A DNA stretch of 64,000 nt from Paraburkholderia phosphatilytica (GCF_003443895.1 NZ_QQOA01000008.1:62001-126000); one strand, 5' to 3'. Numbered from the stretch's first letter, positions 34,454 to 43,275 are shown. Made by a program: numbers and translations. Notes: generated by a model not told the origin, from the letters alone.

Positions 34454-35233
34454 ATGAATGCAGTGCTCGGTGAACTGGTCAGCAGTCTGGCGCACGGCGA
34501 TCTGCGCGTGATCGATCTCACGCAGACGCTATCGCCCGAATTCCCGGCGCTGCAATTGCCGCCGCAGTTCGGCCAGGTGTGGGCGTTCAGGATGGAAACC
34601 ATCAGCCACTATGACGAGAATGGTCCCGGCTGGTACTGGAACAACTTTTCGTGCGGCGAGCATACCGGCACGCATTTCGACGCGCCGGTTCACTGGATCA
34701 CGGGCAAGGATCATCCGCGCAATTCGGTCGATACGATCGACGCGCGCAATTTCATCGCGCCGGCGGTCGTGGTCGATGCGAGCACGGAGGTTGCGGACAA
34801 CCCGGACTGGTTGCTGACGCCCGAGTATCTCGCCGCGTGGGAGGCACAGCACGGCAGGATTCCGGCGGGCGCGTGGGTACTCTTTCGCACCGACTGGTCG
34901 AAGCGCACCGACCCGGCCGCGTTCCTGAACCTGCGCGACGACGGCGCGCATACGCCTGGACCCACGCAGGCCGCGGTCGAATGGATGATTCACGAGCGCG
35001 ACGTGCACGGCTTCGGCGTGGAAACGATCAATACCGACGCCGGGCAGGCGTACGCATGGCCGGTACCGTATCCGTGTCACACGCTGATGCATGGATCGAA
35101 CCGCTATGGTCTGCAATGCCTGACGAATCTCGATCAGTTGCCGGCTACCGGCGCGGTGATCGTTTCGGCGCCGCTCAAGATCCAGAATGGTTCGGGCAGC
35201 CCGCTGCGCGTGCTGGCGCTGGTTGGCGGTTAG
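34454..35233 (+). CDS. Cyclase-family (kynurenine formamidase-like) metal hydrolase
   Basis: The 259-residue protein carries the cyclase family metal motif HTGTHFDAPVHW near residue 74 and supporting sequences VIDLTQTLSPEFP near 19 and HGFGVETINTDAG near 178. The family includes kynurenine formamidase KynB and isatin hydrolase, which use metal-activated water on amides or lactams. Its position behind iorAB suggests hydrolysis of an indole-ring or formanilide intermediate. Isatin- or formylkynurenine-like substrates are reasonable guesses but not shown. It ends a plus-strand operon and faces the convergent GntR gene. Confidence 0.85.
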   Translation: MNAVLGELVSSLAHGDLRVIDLTQTLSPEFPALQLPPQFGQVWAFRMETISHYDENGPGWYWNNFSCGEHTGTHFDAPVHWITGKDHPRNSVDTIDARNFIAPAVVVDASTEVADNPDWLLTPEYLAAWEAQHGRIPAGAWVLFRTDWSKRTDPAAFLNLRDDGAHTPGPTQAAVEWMIHERDVHGFGVETINTDAGQAYAWPVPYPCHTLMHGSNRYGLQCLTNLDQLPATGAVIVSAPLKIQNGSGSPLRVLALVGG

Positions 35234-35235
35234 CG

Positions 35236-35252
35236 CTCGCGGGATACGCGAG
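35236..35252. terminator. Candidate bidirectional terminator hairpin
   Basis: CTCGCG-GGATA-CGCGAG: a six-pair GC stem with a five-base loop in the 30-base gap between the convergent cyclase and GntR genes. Confidence 0.45.
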
Positions 35253-35263
35253 GCATTGCAGCG

Positions 35264-35911
35264 TTATCTCGGCCTGAAATACCGGACCACGGTCTCCGAC
35301 ACACGTTGAAGATGCTTTTCGACCGCGAGTTGTGCGGCGGCTTCGTCGCGCGCAAGCACGGCGCGCACGATCGCGCCGTTTTCTTCGATCACGTCGGGTA
35401 GCTGCCGGTGCTGCTTGAGACCGACGATACGCGCGCGCTTCACGTGTCGCGACAGCAGCGTGTAGCTGTCGCGCAAGGTGGGATTGTTCGCGAGCTCGAT
35501 GATCTTGCGATGCAGCGCCTGATGCAGCTCGAAGTAATGCTCCGGTTTCGCCGGATCGTATTCGGCCGCGAAACGCGCGTGCAGCGACGCGAGGGTGGCG
35601 AGTTCTTCATCGGAAGCATGCCGGCAGGCCTGACGCGCCGCATAGCCTTCGAGCGCGCCGATGACGGCGAGCTTGTCTTCGATCGTTTCGACGGAGATCG
35701 GCGCCACGATTGCGCCGCGGTTGCGGAAGAGCTGGATCAGGCCTTCCGATTCGAGCACCTTGAGCGCTTCGCGCAGCGGCGTGCGCGAGACTTCGAATTC
35801 TTCGCAGAGCTCGCGTTCGGAAATCGGCGTGCCGGGACTGAGCACGCCGTCGACGATGCGATCCCGCAGAATCTCCGTCAATTGATGATGCAGGTGAGTG
35901 GTCTCGGACAT
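35264..35911 (-). CDS. GntR/FCD-family regulator, paralogue 1
   Basis: The 215-residue regulator has an N-terminal winged helix (LHHQLTEILRDRIVDGVL, PGTPISERELCEEFEVSRTP, LREALKVLESEGLIQLF) and an FCD ligand domain (about 85-205) with metal-binding His/Asp positions (LHARFAAEYD, LHQALHRKI, HLQRV). The start at 35911 gives the same length and aligned N-terminus as paralogue 2 at 49360-50007, which is clearly related along its whole length. A candidate operator with seven-base arms lies about 50 bases upstream, so autoregulation is likely. Confidence 0.9.
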   Translation of the reverse strand: MSETTHLHHQLTEILRDRIVDGVLSPGTPISERELCEEFEVSRTPLREALKVLESEGLIQLFRNRGAIVAPISVETIEDKLAVIGALEGYAARQACRHASDEELATLASLHARFAAEYDPAKPEHYFELHQALHRKIIELANNPTLRDSYTLLSRHVKRARIVGLKQHRQLPDVIEENGAIVRAVLARDEAAAQLAVEKHLQRVSETVVRYFRPR

Positions 35912-35958
35912 CATACGGGCGATGAGAATACCCGCGCCCACGCGCGGCAGTCGCCATT

Positions 35959-35981
35959 ATATTGCATGCAGATCGAATGCA
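35959..35981. promoter_or_regulatory. Candidate GntR operator a (upstream of GntR paralogue 1)
   Basis: ATTGCAT-GCAGATCGA-ATGCAAT, a 23-base inverted repeat with perfect seven-base arms. The core GCATGCAGATCGAATGCAA matches the other five island sites (consensus GAATTCARATTGAATTCAA). Confidence 0.6.
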
Positions 35982-36019
35982 ATGTGCGGTTCGCGCGGGC
36001 GTCCGTCGTGCGATATGCG

Positions 36020-36379
36020 CTACATGGGCGCGCGGATCGTCAGCTTGCTGATGACCGACGTGACGTTCGGTACCTGCGCCGCCGCGGCCGCCGCCGCTTC
36101 CGCGTCCTTCTCGTCCGGCACGGTGCCGCTCAGCACGACCACACCGCCGTGCGCGAGCACGGAAACGTTCGACGGATTCAGGCCGCTCGTGCGCGCCAGG
36201 CGCCGGCGCACGCTTTTGATCAGCTGCTTGTCGTCAGCGGTGGGATGCTTCAGGTCATGGACCGACGGCAGGCTGGCGTCCTGAGGCGCCTGCGGTTGTG
36301 CCGATGCGGACGGCACGGCGCCGAGTGATAGCAGACAGGCGATCGTGGCCAGCATCGCACCGATAGTTGGCATGTTCAT
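36020..36379 (-). CDS. BON-domain periplasmic protein
   Basis: The 119-residue protein has a Sec signal (GAMLATIACLLSLGAVPSASA) and one BON domain (residues about 50-118: DDKQLIKSVRRRLARTSGL, VLAHGGVVVLSGTVPDEKDA, NVTSVISKLTIR). BON domains bind phospholipid or peptidoglycan-associated partners and often accompany outer-membrane stress proteins. GAGG precedes the ATG. It sits 27 bases downstream of the porin gene on the same strand, so it may be co-transcribed. No direct metabolic role is apparent. Confidence 0.88.
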   Translation of the reverse strand: MNMPTIGAMLATIACLLSLGAVPSASAQPQAPQDASLPSVHDLKHPTADDKQLIKSVRRRLARTSGLNPSNVSVLAHGGVVVLSGTVPDEKDAEAAAAAAAQVPNVTSVISKLTIRAPM

Positions 36380-36406
36380 AAGAGCCTCGAAGGTGTGCAG
36401 GTGGCG

Positions 36407-37450
36407 TCAGAAGTAATGCATGATGCCGCTGAAGAAGCCGAGCTGGTTGTGCCCGACGGCCGGGTTCCACGTCGAGCCTACCGGCTGCTCGACCGGGCTG
36501 AAGTTCGTGTGCCTGCCGTTGAGCACGTAGCCGGCGGTTGCGTAGAAATAGGTTCGCTTCGACAGGTTGTACGACGGGCTGAGCGCGATCAGCGTGGCGC
36601 TGCCCTGGCCGTTGCGCTGGTGAATATGCGCGATACCGGTGGCGATTTTCAGCGGGCCGGGCGCGTTGTACGTGATGCCGGCCCAGCCGTAGTCCGCGTA
36701 ACGCGGCGCGGAGGCGGGCGCCTGCGGCGCCGCCATAAACGTGTAGGCGGCCTGCACCTTGAAGAGACTGCCCGTCCACGCCGCACCGATGAACAGCTGC
36801 TTCTGGTCGTTGAACAGATCGCTGAACTGGCCGTTCGCGTCGCGCACTTCCTGGTAGATGGCGCGGGTGGAAAACGCGCCGAAACGGTAGGTGAGTTGCA
36901 CGCCATCCGTTCTGCCGCTGTTGTACTGTCCCGCCACGCCGCTCAGCGAATACTGGAAGCCCACGTCGAAGCCCGCGAACGATGGCGAGTAGTAGCTGAA
37001 CGTGTTGCTGAAATTCGGCCAGTTGGCGCCGCGCACGATCGATTCCATGCCGATGTGCTGCTGGTAGAGCGGGTCGTAGTCGAAGCTGCCGTCCTTCAGG
37101 ATCGCGTCGTCGCGGCCCATGCGGAACGAGCCGAATGGGCCGCTCATGCCGACGTACGCGTTCTGCCAGAACGGATTGGAGCTCACACCATTGGTCACGA
37201 GGATGTAGTCGAGCAGCTTGAAATTGACCGTGTAGCCGCCGCCGATATCCTCCTTGCCGGTCATGCCCCAGGCGCTCGCGCCGGCGTCGCCGCTGTCCGC
37301 GCTCCAGAGCGCGGAGCGTGCGCCGTTGGGACCTGCCACACCGGACAGATACTGGATGCCGGCATCCACCCGGCCCCACAGCGTCACGCTGCTTTGCGCG
37401 CACGCGGAGCCTGACGCCAGCATCAGGGCAATGCACATTCGACGTTTCAC
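36407..37450 (-). CDS. Trimeric outer-membrane porin
   Basis: The 347-residue porin has the signal peptide KRRMCIALMLASGSACA cleaved before QSSV, and the mature start SSVTLWGRVDAGIQYLSG. WGMTGKEDIGGGYTVNFKL and a terminal phenylalanine (GIMHYF) complete the pattern. It is the third porin of the window and is less like the other two. A 28-base palindrome with the island operator motif lies 77 bases upstream, so it probably belongs to the island regulon and supplies outer-membrane entry for its substrate. Confidence 0.9.
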   Translation of the reverse strand: MKRRMCIALMLASGSACAQSSVTLWGRVDAGIQYLSGVAGPNGARSALWSADSGDAGASAWGMTGKEDIGGGYTVNFKLLDYILVTNGVSSNPFWQNAYVGMSGPFGSFRMGRDDAILKDGSFDYDPLYQQHIGMESIVRGANWPNFSNTFSYYSPSFAGFDVGFQYSLSGVAGQYNSGRTDGVQLTYRFGAFSTRAIYQEVRDANGQFSDLFNDQKQLFIGAAWTGSLFKVQAAYTFMAAPQAPASAPRYADYGWAGITYNAPGPLKIATGIAHIHQRNGQGSATLIALSPSYNLSKRTYFYATAGYVLNGRHTNFSPVEQPVGSTWNPAVGHNQLGFFSGIMHYF

Positions 37451-37526
37451 TTCGATCTCCTAACCGTATCTTGTAGTGTCGGTCGTTCAAGGACAGATTC
37501 GCCCGGGAACGCCTGCTGTCTGAAAC

Positions 37527-37554
37527 GAATTTAAATTGAATTCAATTTAAATTC
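37527..37554. promoter_or_regulatory. 28-base perfect palindrome, candidate GntR operator b
   Basis: Left half GAATTTAAATTGAA is followed by its exact reverse complement TTCAATTTAAATTC. The site contains the island motif (GAATTTAAATTGAATTCAAT) in both orientations. It lies between the porin start and the AAHS transporter stop. Confidence 0.65.
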
Positions 37555-37593
37555 ACTCGGCACTTCTACTAGGAACTGAACGCTACGAGGGAC

Positions 37594-38958
37594 TCAACGT
37601 TGCGGCGGCGCGGCCTGTAGCGATGCCGGTTCCGCGGCCGCGCCGCGCGCGGTGGAACGCGCGAGCGCCAGCAACGCAATCGCCGCGACGACCGGCGGAA
37701 TCGCGCAGAACAGGAACATCTGCGACGGTTGTGCCGTGACCGCCAGCACCGCGCCGCCGGCGAGCGGACCGAGCAGCGAGCCGGTTCGTCCGACCGCCTG
37801 CGACCAGCCCACTCCCGTGCCGCGCACCGAGGTCGGATAGAACCCGGTGATGTACGCGGTCACCGCGAGTTGCGCGCCGATCACGAAGAAGCCGGCGAGG
37901 AAGATGCAGGTCATGACCGGCAGCCAGCGGTCTCCCGCCAGGCCGATGCCGGCCACCGCGATGGCGCCGAGGCCGTACGAGTACGCGAGCCGGCTTAGCG
38001 TGTGGCGCTTCGCGATCCGCACGACGCAGATGCTGCCGACGATCCCCGCGAAGTTGATCATCACGGTGCCGAGCACGGCCTGCCGGATCGGCATGCCGAT
38101 CTGGCGCAGCAGCGACGGAATCCAGTTGATCAGGCAGTACGTCATCACCAGCGACGAGAAAAGCGCGATCCACAGCATCACGGTCGGCACGCCGAAGCCG
38201 TCGCTGAACAGCGCGCTCACACTGCCGCGCGTCACTTTCGGCTCGGCGACGTAGTACGTGTCGTCAGCGCGCCAGCTGCGCGTATGGTCGATCCGCGCGA
38301 GCGCGGCGGCGATCTTCCCGCGATGCCGGCCCGACAGCGTCGCGTAACGGATCGACTCGGGCATCAGCAGGATCAGCACGGGTACGCACAGCAGCGGCAG
38401 CACGGCGCCGAGGTGAAACACCGACGTCCAGCCGTAGCGCTCGATCATCGGCGCCGCGAACGCGCCGCCCACCACCGCGCCGAGCGGAAAGCCCCACATG
38501 CTGATCGTGACGGCCGTGTTGCGCAGTCTGGCCGGCGCATATTCCGACGCGAGCGCGAGGAAGTTGACGAGCGCGCCGCCCAGCCCGACGCCCGCGACGA
38601 GCCGCAGCACCAGCAGCTCGTGATAGTTCTGCGCGATGCTGCAGCTCCAGGTCAGCGCGCCGAACAGCGCGACTGAGCAGATCACTGGCCAGCGCCGTCC
38701 GAGCCGGTCCGCGACCATGCCGAACAGGATCGCGCCCACCGCGGTGCCGAGCAGCCCCGCGGAAAAGATCGGCCCGAACGCAGCGGGTGCGAGCTTCCAC
38801 TGCGCGCTGATCGCCGGCGCGACGAACGCGATCGCCTGGGTGTCGTAGCCGTCGAGCACGATGACGACGAACAGCAGTATGAAAATGCGCCACTGGTACG
38901 GGCCGAATGGCGCGGTGTCGATTACGCCTGCCACGTCGATGCGTTGTCCTGTCTCCAT
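37594..38958 (-). CDS. MFS transporter, aromatic acid:H+ symporter (AAHS) family
   Basis: The 454-residue 12-helix carrier has the AAHS pattern: LDGYDTQAIAFVAPAISAQW in helix 1, LFGMVADRLGRRWPVICSVA after helix 2, and a DR-x-GRR-type motif with related loops. Family members BenK, PcaK and MhpT import benzoate, hydroxybenzoates and phenylpropionates. The start at 38958 follows GAGG at good spacing; a longer reading is unsupported. It is last in the large minus-strand operon that starts at 45955 and lies 31 bases after the GMC gene. This points to an aromatic carboxylate as island substrate. Confidence 0.9.
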   Translation of the reverse strand: METGQRIDVAGVIDTAPFGPYQWRIFILLFVVIVLDGYDTQAIAFVAPAISAQWKLAPAAFGPIFSAGLLGTAVGAILFGMVADRLGRRWPVICSVALFGALTWSCSIAQNYHELLVLRLVAGVGLGGALVNFLALASEYAPARLRNTAVTISMWGFPLGAVVGGAFAAPMIERYGWTSVFHLGAVLPLLCVPVLILLMPESIRYATLSGRHRGKIAAALARIDHTRSWRADDTYYVAEPKVTRGSVSALFSDGFGVPTVMLWIALFSSLVMTYCLINWIPSLLRQIGMPIRQAVLGTVMINFAGIVGSICVVRIAKRHTLSRLAYSYGLGAIAVAGIGLAGDRWLPVMTCIFLAGFFVIGAQLAVTAYITGFYPTSVRGTGVGWSQAVGRTGSLLGPLAGGAVLAVTAQPSQMFLFCAIPPVVAAIALLALARSTARGAAAEPASLQAAPPQR

Positions 38959-38989
38959 GATGTCCTCTTGTCGGTCTGCGCGCGGGCCG

Positions 38990-40696
38990 TCAGTGCACGG
39001 CGCCCGCACAGAGATTGGTTTTCTCGATGGCGTCGGCGAGCTTCTCGGCAACCATGATGGTTGGAATGTGCGTATTGCCGGACGGCACACGCGGCATCAC
39101 GGACGCGTCCGCGACGCGCAGCCCGTCCACGCCGTGCACGGCGCCCGCGGTGTCGGTCACGGCGAGCGGATCGTCGGCGCGGCCCATCACGCAGGTGCCG
39201 CACACGTGCCCCGTGCCCGTCACCGATGCGCGGATATAGGCACGCAGTGCGTCGGGATCGCGGCGGAGTTCGTCGAGCGGGGTGAGCTTCGCGAAGCGCC
39301 GCAACACGCCCATGCCGCCGCGCGGGTCGACGTCCATCCACGTCGCGGCCATCGCCGCGCGCAGGCCGTTGAAGCGCGAGATCTGGTTGAAGCGCATCAG
39401 CCTCGCGGCGTCTTCGAGCACGAACGGCTCGTGACACAGCTTTGCGACCGCGGGCGCGTCGAACATCCGGCACGCGAATTCGAAGCCCTGCACGAGGCGC
39501 TCGATGTCCGCTTCATCCGACGCGAAGCCGAATTCGATGCGGGTGGCTTCGTTGGGCCGTTCGGGATCGAGACTGACGGTGCCGCGCGCAAGCGGCCGCA
39601 TCAGCACCGGCGACAGCGACGCAAGCCTGCGGCCCAGCGCATGCCACGACACATAGCTGCGGATATAGAGGCCGAGATCGCCATCCGGGCAGCCATCACG
39701 TTTCGACGACCAGCGGATGAACGTCGATCCCGCCGGCCGCCAGCCCGGCGTGTCGCGCCCATCGGGACGCAGCAGCGCGGTGGTGTAAAGAATCGGGTGG
39801 TTCTGCAGATTGCGGCCGACGCCGGGCAGATTCGCGCGAACCAGGATGCGCAGCCTGTGCAGCGCGTCGCCGGGGCCGATGCCCGAGCGCAGCAGCAGCG
39901 CCGGCGTGCGCAGCGCGCCGGCCGTCACGATGGTTTCGCGAGCATGCAGTTCCACGGTCGATCCATCGTCGCGCCGCGCGATCGCGCCGGTCACGCGGTT
40001 GCCATCGAACAGCAGACGTTGCGCTTGCGCGCATTGCAGGATGGTCAGGTTGTCGCGCTGGCGCGTGGCTGCGTCGAGATAGCAGAGCCCCGCCGATGCG
40101 CGCGACGATTCGTAGCGGCTGATCGGCAGCGAGCAGTGGCCGTCGCCGAACTGCGCGTTCATGTCGTCGATCTGCGGAAAGCCTGCATCGTAGGCGGCGG
40201 TTGCGACCGCCCGTGCGAGCGGCTGCCACTCTGCCTGCGTCTCGCGGCGGATCGGCACCGGACCGCTGCGGCCATGCATCGGTCCGCTGAAATCGACGTC
40301 CGTTTCGAGCCTGCGAAACCACGGCAGCACGTCGTCCCAGCCCCAGCCCGCCGCGCCCGCGTCGCGCCATTCGTCGTAGTCGCCGGGCATCCCGCGCAGC
40401 GCCCACATACCCATGATCGACGAGCTGCCGCCGACATTGCGTCCTTGCGGCAGCGGCACCGCCGGCGAATCCTGCGCGGTGCGCCAGTGGACCTTCGTGT
40501 CGGGCCACATGTAGCGCGTGTTGAACGCCGACAGCGGAAACACGTTGTCGATATCCGCTGGCACGCCGCGCGCCGCGACGTCCGGTCCAGCTTCGAGCAA
40601 CGTTACCGTTACGTCGCGCCGGGCGGAGAGCCGGTTCGCGAGCACGGAGCCTGCCGCGCCGGCACCGACGATCAGATAGTCATATGTCGTGCTCAT
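38990..40696 (-). CDS. GMC-family FAD-dependent alcohol dehydrogenase/oxidase
   Basis: The 568-residue flavoenzyme starts with YDYLIVGAGAAGSVLANRLS (FAD Rossmann motif), has RNVGGSSSIMGMWALRGMP near residue 85 (GMC signature 1) and AGALRTPALLLRSGIGPGD near 250 (signature 2). The C-terminal active-site segment includes TGHVCGTCVMG, and NTHIPTIMVAEKLA closes the protein. It oxidises a primary or benzylic-type alcohol. There is no signal peptide. The start at 40696 overlaps the stop of the DUF59 gene. In this island it could oxidise an alcohol side chain of the imported aromatic compound. Confidence 0.9.
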   Translation of the reverse strand: MSTTYDYLIVGAGAAGSVLANRLSARRDVTVTLLEAGPDVAARGVPADIDNVFPLSAFNTRYMWPDTKVHWRTAQDSPAVPLPQGRNVGGSSSIMGMWALRGMPGDYDEWRDAGAAGWGWDDVLPWFRRLETDVDFSGPMHGRSGPVPIRRETQAEWQPLARAVATAAYDAGFPQIDDMNAQFGDGHCSLPISRYESSRASAGLCYLDAATRQRDNLTILQCAQAQRLLFDGNRVTGAIARRDDGSTVELHARETIVTAGALRTPALLLRSGIGPGDALHRLRILVRANLPGVGRNLQNHPILYTTALLRPDGRDTPGWRPAGSTFIRWSSKRDGCPDGDLGLYIRSYVSWHALGRRLASLSPVLMRPLARGTVSLDPERPNEATRIEFGFASDEADIERLVQGFEFACRMFDAPAVAKLCHEPFVLEDAARLMRFNQISRFNGLRAAMAATWMDVDPRGGMGVLRRFAKLTPLDELRRDPDALRAYIRASVTGTGHVCGTCVMGRADDPLAVTDTAGAVHGVDGLRVADASVMPRVPSGNTHIPTIMVAEKLADAIEKTNLCAGAVH

Positions 40697-41106
40697 CGCG
40701 TCACCCCGTTCGCGGGCTGGCGTTGCGCCGGCTGCGCGGAATCGAGCACGCGGATCGGGATCACGCCGTAACGGCCCGACCGATGACGGTGCAGGCGTGC
40801 GCGATACGCGTCGCTCATGTCCTCGGGTTCCCAGTCGAAGCGCTCGTCGAGCCGGACGTCGACGTGCGCGATGCCCGGCGTCGCGGTCAGGACCTTGTAC
40901 GCTTCGGTCGCGAACGGCGCGCCCATCAGGCAGCCATACTCGGTCACCGCGATCACCACTTCGACGTGCGCGCCGTCGGGCTCGTCGTGCAATGCGACGT
41001 GACGCACGAGTCCCATGTCGTCGAGGCCCGCCGCGCAGCCCGCGGCCACGCTGCACGGATCGATCACGGCATTGAGGGCCGCGCGAATCTCGCGTTCGGT
41101 CGTCAT
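40693..41106 (-). CDS. DUF59/MIP18 (SufT/PaaD-like) Fe-S assembly-type protein
   Basis: The 137-residue protein is a single DUF59 domain: VIDPCSVAAGCAAGLDDMGL at 14-33, VIAVTEYGCLMGAP with the family's conserved Cys59, and the tail FDWEPEDMSDAYRARL. Cys18 and Cys24 are extra cysteines in the N-terminal loop. PaaD and SufT relatives help load or mature Fe-S targets. Here the gene is sandwiched with four-base overlaps between an amidohydrolase and the GMC dehydrogenase, neither a known Fe-S enzyme. It is the first of two Fe-S-carrier-like genes in this operon. Confidence 0.82.
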   Translation of the reverse strand: MTTEREIRAALNAVIDPCSVAAGCAAGLDDMGLVRHVALHDEPDGAHVEVVIAVTEYGCLMGAPFATEAYKVLTATPGIAHVDVRLDERFDWEPEDMSDAYRARLHRHRSGRYGVIPIRVLDSAQPAQRQPANGVTR

Positions 41107-42215
41107 GCCGCGCGCTCCAGATCGGGACGTCCGCTCCACGGTTCGGCGAGCGTGGTGCGCTGGCCGAATTCGTCGCTGGCGAGCCGCGCGCGCAGCGCGT
41201 CGACGTCCCAGCCGAGAAAGCGCGCGTGATTCAGGCCGAGGATGCAGCGTTTCATGTCCTCCGTCAGTTGCGGGTAGCCATAGTCGCGGCACATGTCGTC
41301 CGGAATCTGGAAGTCCCAGAACAGTTCGATGAACGGCCGCGGATGATGTGCAACACAGCCGGTCGACCAGAAGATGCGGTCCTCGCCGCCCCATACGAGC
41401 AGCGAGCCGAGCAACTCCGCGAAACGCCGCGGCGAACGCTGCAGCAGATACGCGCTGCTGCCTTCGAGATTCACGGTGACGTTCGGGAAGCGCTGCATCT
41501 GCCACGCCGTTTCCTCGAGGAACGCGATGCCGCCGTGCACGACCTCGAACGTCAGGTCCGGAAACGCGACGGCGGCGCCGGCCACGTCGAACGGCGCGAA
41601 CGGTTCGCTCGGCACCTGGCCTTGCGGAATCGCCTTGTGCGTCGCGATCATCTTCACGCCGAGCTTTTGCGCGCGCTCCAGCAGCGGGAACGCGATCTCG
41701 GGATCGTCGAGGCGATAGCTCTTCACTTCGCCGTCCACCAGATCCATCGGATAGAACTTGAGACCGACCACACGATCTTCTTCGACGAGCCGGTCGATCA
41801 CATCGAGCGCATCGGGCTGCCACGGGCTCACAGGGCCGTACAGCGCGACGCGCTCGGGCCAGCGTTCGCGCATCGCGCGGCCCACCCACAGCGGCGAACC
41901 GCCGTCGCGATAGATGCCGTAAAGCGGGGTGCCGTGATAGATGCACACGTCGGTCTGACTCTCGGCGAAGAGCGCATGGCCGAGGAGCTGCGGATCGGCC
42001 GCGTGGATGAAGCGTTCGCGCGACAGTGCCCATTTCGGATCGCCGTCGGGAATCAGGCGGCTGTGGCCCGCATACAGCGTGTCGGAAAGCTGGATCGCGA
42101 CACGCTCCTTGAAGCGGCCCTCGACGTGATTGTCCGGCATCGTGTTGTAACCATGCACCGTCGAGTCGATCACGAAGACGTCGTCGAGATGCCAGCGGCT
42201 GGGCGTGGAAGTCAT
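41103..42215 (-). CDS. Amidohydrolase-2 family protein (decarboxylase/hydrolase), copy 1
   Basis: The 370-residue TIM-barrel protein belongs to the amidohydrolase-2 group, like ACMSD. The first-strand motif is VIDSTVHGYN (Asp17, His21) instead of HxH. Lys153 (GLKFYP), His193 (ATHKAIP) and His227 (EVVHGG) follow. At the usual final Asp strand the sequence is WSTGCVAHHPRP, so the Asp is absent and Cys287 is nearby. It overlaps the DUF59 gene by four bases. Family members decarboxylate or hydrolyse aromatic acids with one divalent metal. The altered ligand set makes the metal, and even the reaction, uncertain. Confidence 0.82.
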   Translation of the reverse strand: MTSTPSRWHLDDVFVIDSTVHGYNTMPDNHVEGRFKERVAIQLSDTLYAGHSRLIPDGDPKWALSRERFIHAADPQLLGHALFAESQTDVCIYHGTPLYGIYRDGGSPLWVGRAMRERWPERVALYGPVSPWQPDALDVIDRLVEEDRVVGLKFYPMDLVDGEVKSYRLDDPEIAFPLLERAQKLGVKMIATHKAIPQGQVPSEPFAPFDVAGAAVAFPDLTFEVVHGGIAFLEETAWQMQRFPNVTVNLEGSSAYLLQRSPRRFAELLGSLLVWGGEDRIFWSTGCVAHHPRPFIELFWDFQIPDDMCRDYGYPQLTEDMKRCILGLNHARFLGWDVDALRARLASDEFGQRTTLAEPWSGRPDLERAA

Positions 42216-42216
42216 G

Positions 42217-43275
42217 TCAGAGCTCCTGTGCGTGAGTCGTCGCGGGCGATGGATGCGCGCCGGCCGCGAGCGTCGTTTCGTCGACGACGCGATTGCGCAG
42301 CGTGCCGATCGACTGGATCTGCGCTTCGATCACGTCGCCGTGCCTGAGCAGCCGTTCCGGGAAGCGCCGGTTGAAGCCGGCGACGCCGCTCGTCGTGCCG
42401 GTCGTGACGACATCGCCGGGTTCGAGCGTGAGCCGCGACGACCAGTACTCGATGATCCGGCCGCAGCTGTGGATCATGTGCCGGGTGTTGTCCTGCTGAC
42501 GCGTTTCGCCGTTCACGCTCAGGCGGATGTCGAGCGCGCCGGGATCCGCGATGTCGTCCTCCGTCACGATGCAGGGGCCGAGCGGGCACGTCGTGTCGAG
42601 GTTCTTGCCCTGGAACACGACGCCCGTCGGCTTTTCCTGCACGATGAGGTCGCGCATGCTGATGTCGTTGACGATCGTGAAGCCCATCACGACGTCGCGC
42701 CAGCACCCGGCGGGCACGTTGCGGCAACGCGTGCCGATCACCATCGACAGCTCGATCTCGTAGTCGAGCTCTTCCGTGTACGTGGAGCGCACGATGTCGT
42801 CGTCGGGGCCGATTACCGCGGAGGGCATCTTCAGGAACGCCACCGGATAATCCGGCAGATCGCGCAGCACGCCCGCGCTGCGACCTTCCTGAATGTGGCC
42901 GGAATAGTTCGCGCCCACCGCGATGATCTTGCCGGGGCGCGCGAGCGGCGCGTGCAGCCGCACCTGCGCGAGCGGCCGGATCAGCGGGCCGGCTGCATGG
43001 CGCGCGGGGTCCTGTTCGAGCAGTTGCTGAGCATGCCGGAGCGCGTCGCGTGCTGCATCGAGCGACAGCGCGCCGCCTTGCAGCAGGCGCAGCATGTCGT
43101 GCGGAATGCGCACGGCGGCGATCGCGGCCGCAAAAGGATCGCCCGAGCTGTCGCGCAGATACCGCGCGTACGCATGCTGAAGATCCACCACCCGCGCGTT
43201 GTCGGGATCGCGGTCGAGCAGTGCGCCGATGCGGATCGCGCTGTCGGAGTCGGCGCTCCAGGACACGAGCTTCAT
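42217..43275 (-). CDS. Fumarylacetoacetate hydrolase (FAH) family protein
   Basis: The 352-residue protein has an N-terminal adaptor region and an FAH domain from about 113 (RPGKIIAVGANYSGHIQEG). The metal-binding Glu173-x-Glu175 (LDYEIELSMVIG) and GDVVTTGTTSGVAGF near 303 are present. Members hydrolyse C-C bonds of fumarylpyruvate-like ring-cleavage products or hydrate/decarboxylate 2-oxo acids. The start at 43275 overlaps the NifU-like gene by four bases. It suggests that the island carries a ring fission or 2,4-dioxo-acid step, although no ring-cleavage dioxygenase is seen in the same operon. Confidence 0.87.
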   Translation of the reverse strand: MKLVSWSADSDSAIRIGALLDRDPDNARVVDLQHAYARYLRDSSGDPFAAAIAAVRIPHDMLRLLQGGALSLDAARDALRHAQQLLEQDPARHAAGPLIRPLAQVRLHAPLARPGKIIAVGANYSGHIQEGRSAGVLRDLPDYPVAFLKMPSAVIGPDDDIVRSTYTEELDYEIELSMVIGTRCRNVPAGCWRDVVMGFTIVNDISMRDLIVQEKPTGVVFQGKNLDTTCPLGPCIVTEDDIADPGALDIRLSVNGETRQQDNTRHMIHSCGRIIEYWSSRLTLEPGDVVTTGTTSGVAGFNRRFPERLLRHGDVIEAQIQSIGTLRNRVVDETTLAAGAHPSPATTHAQEL

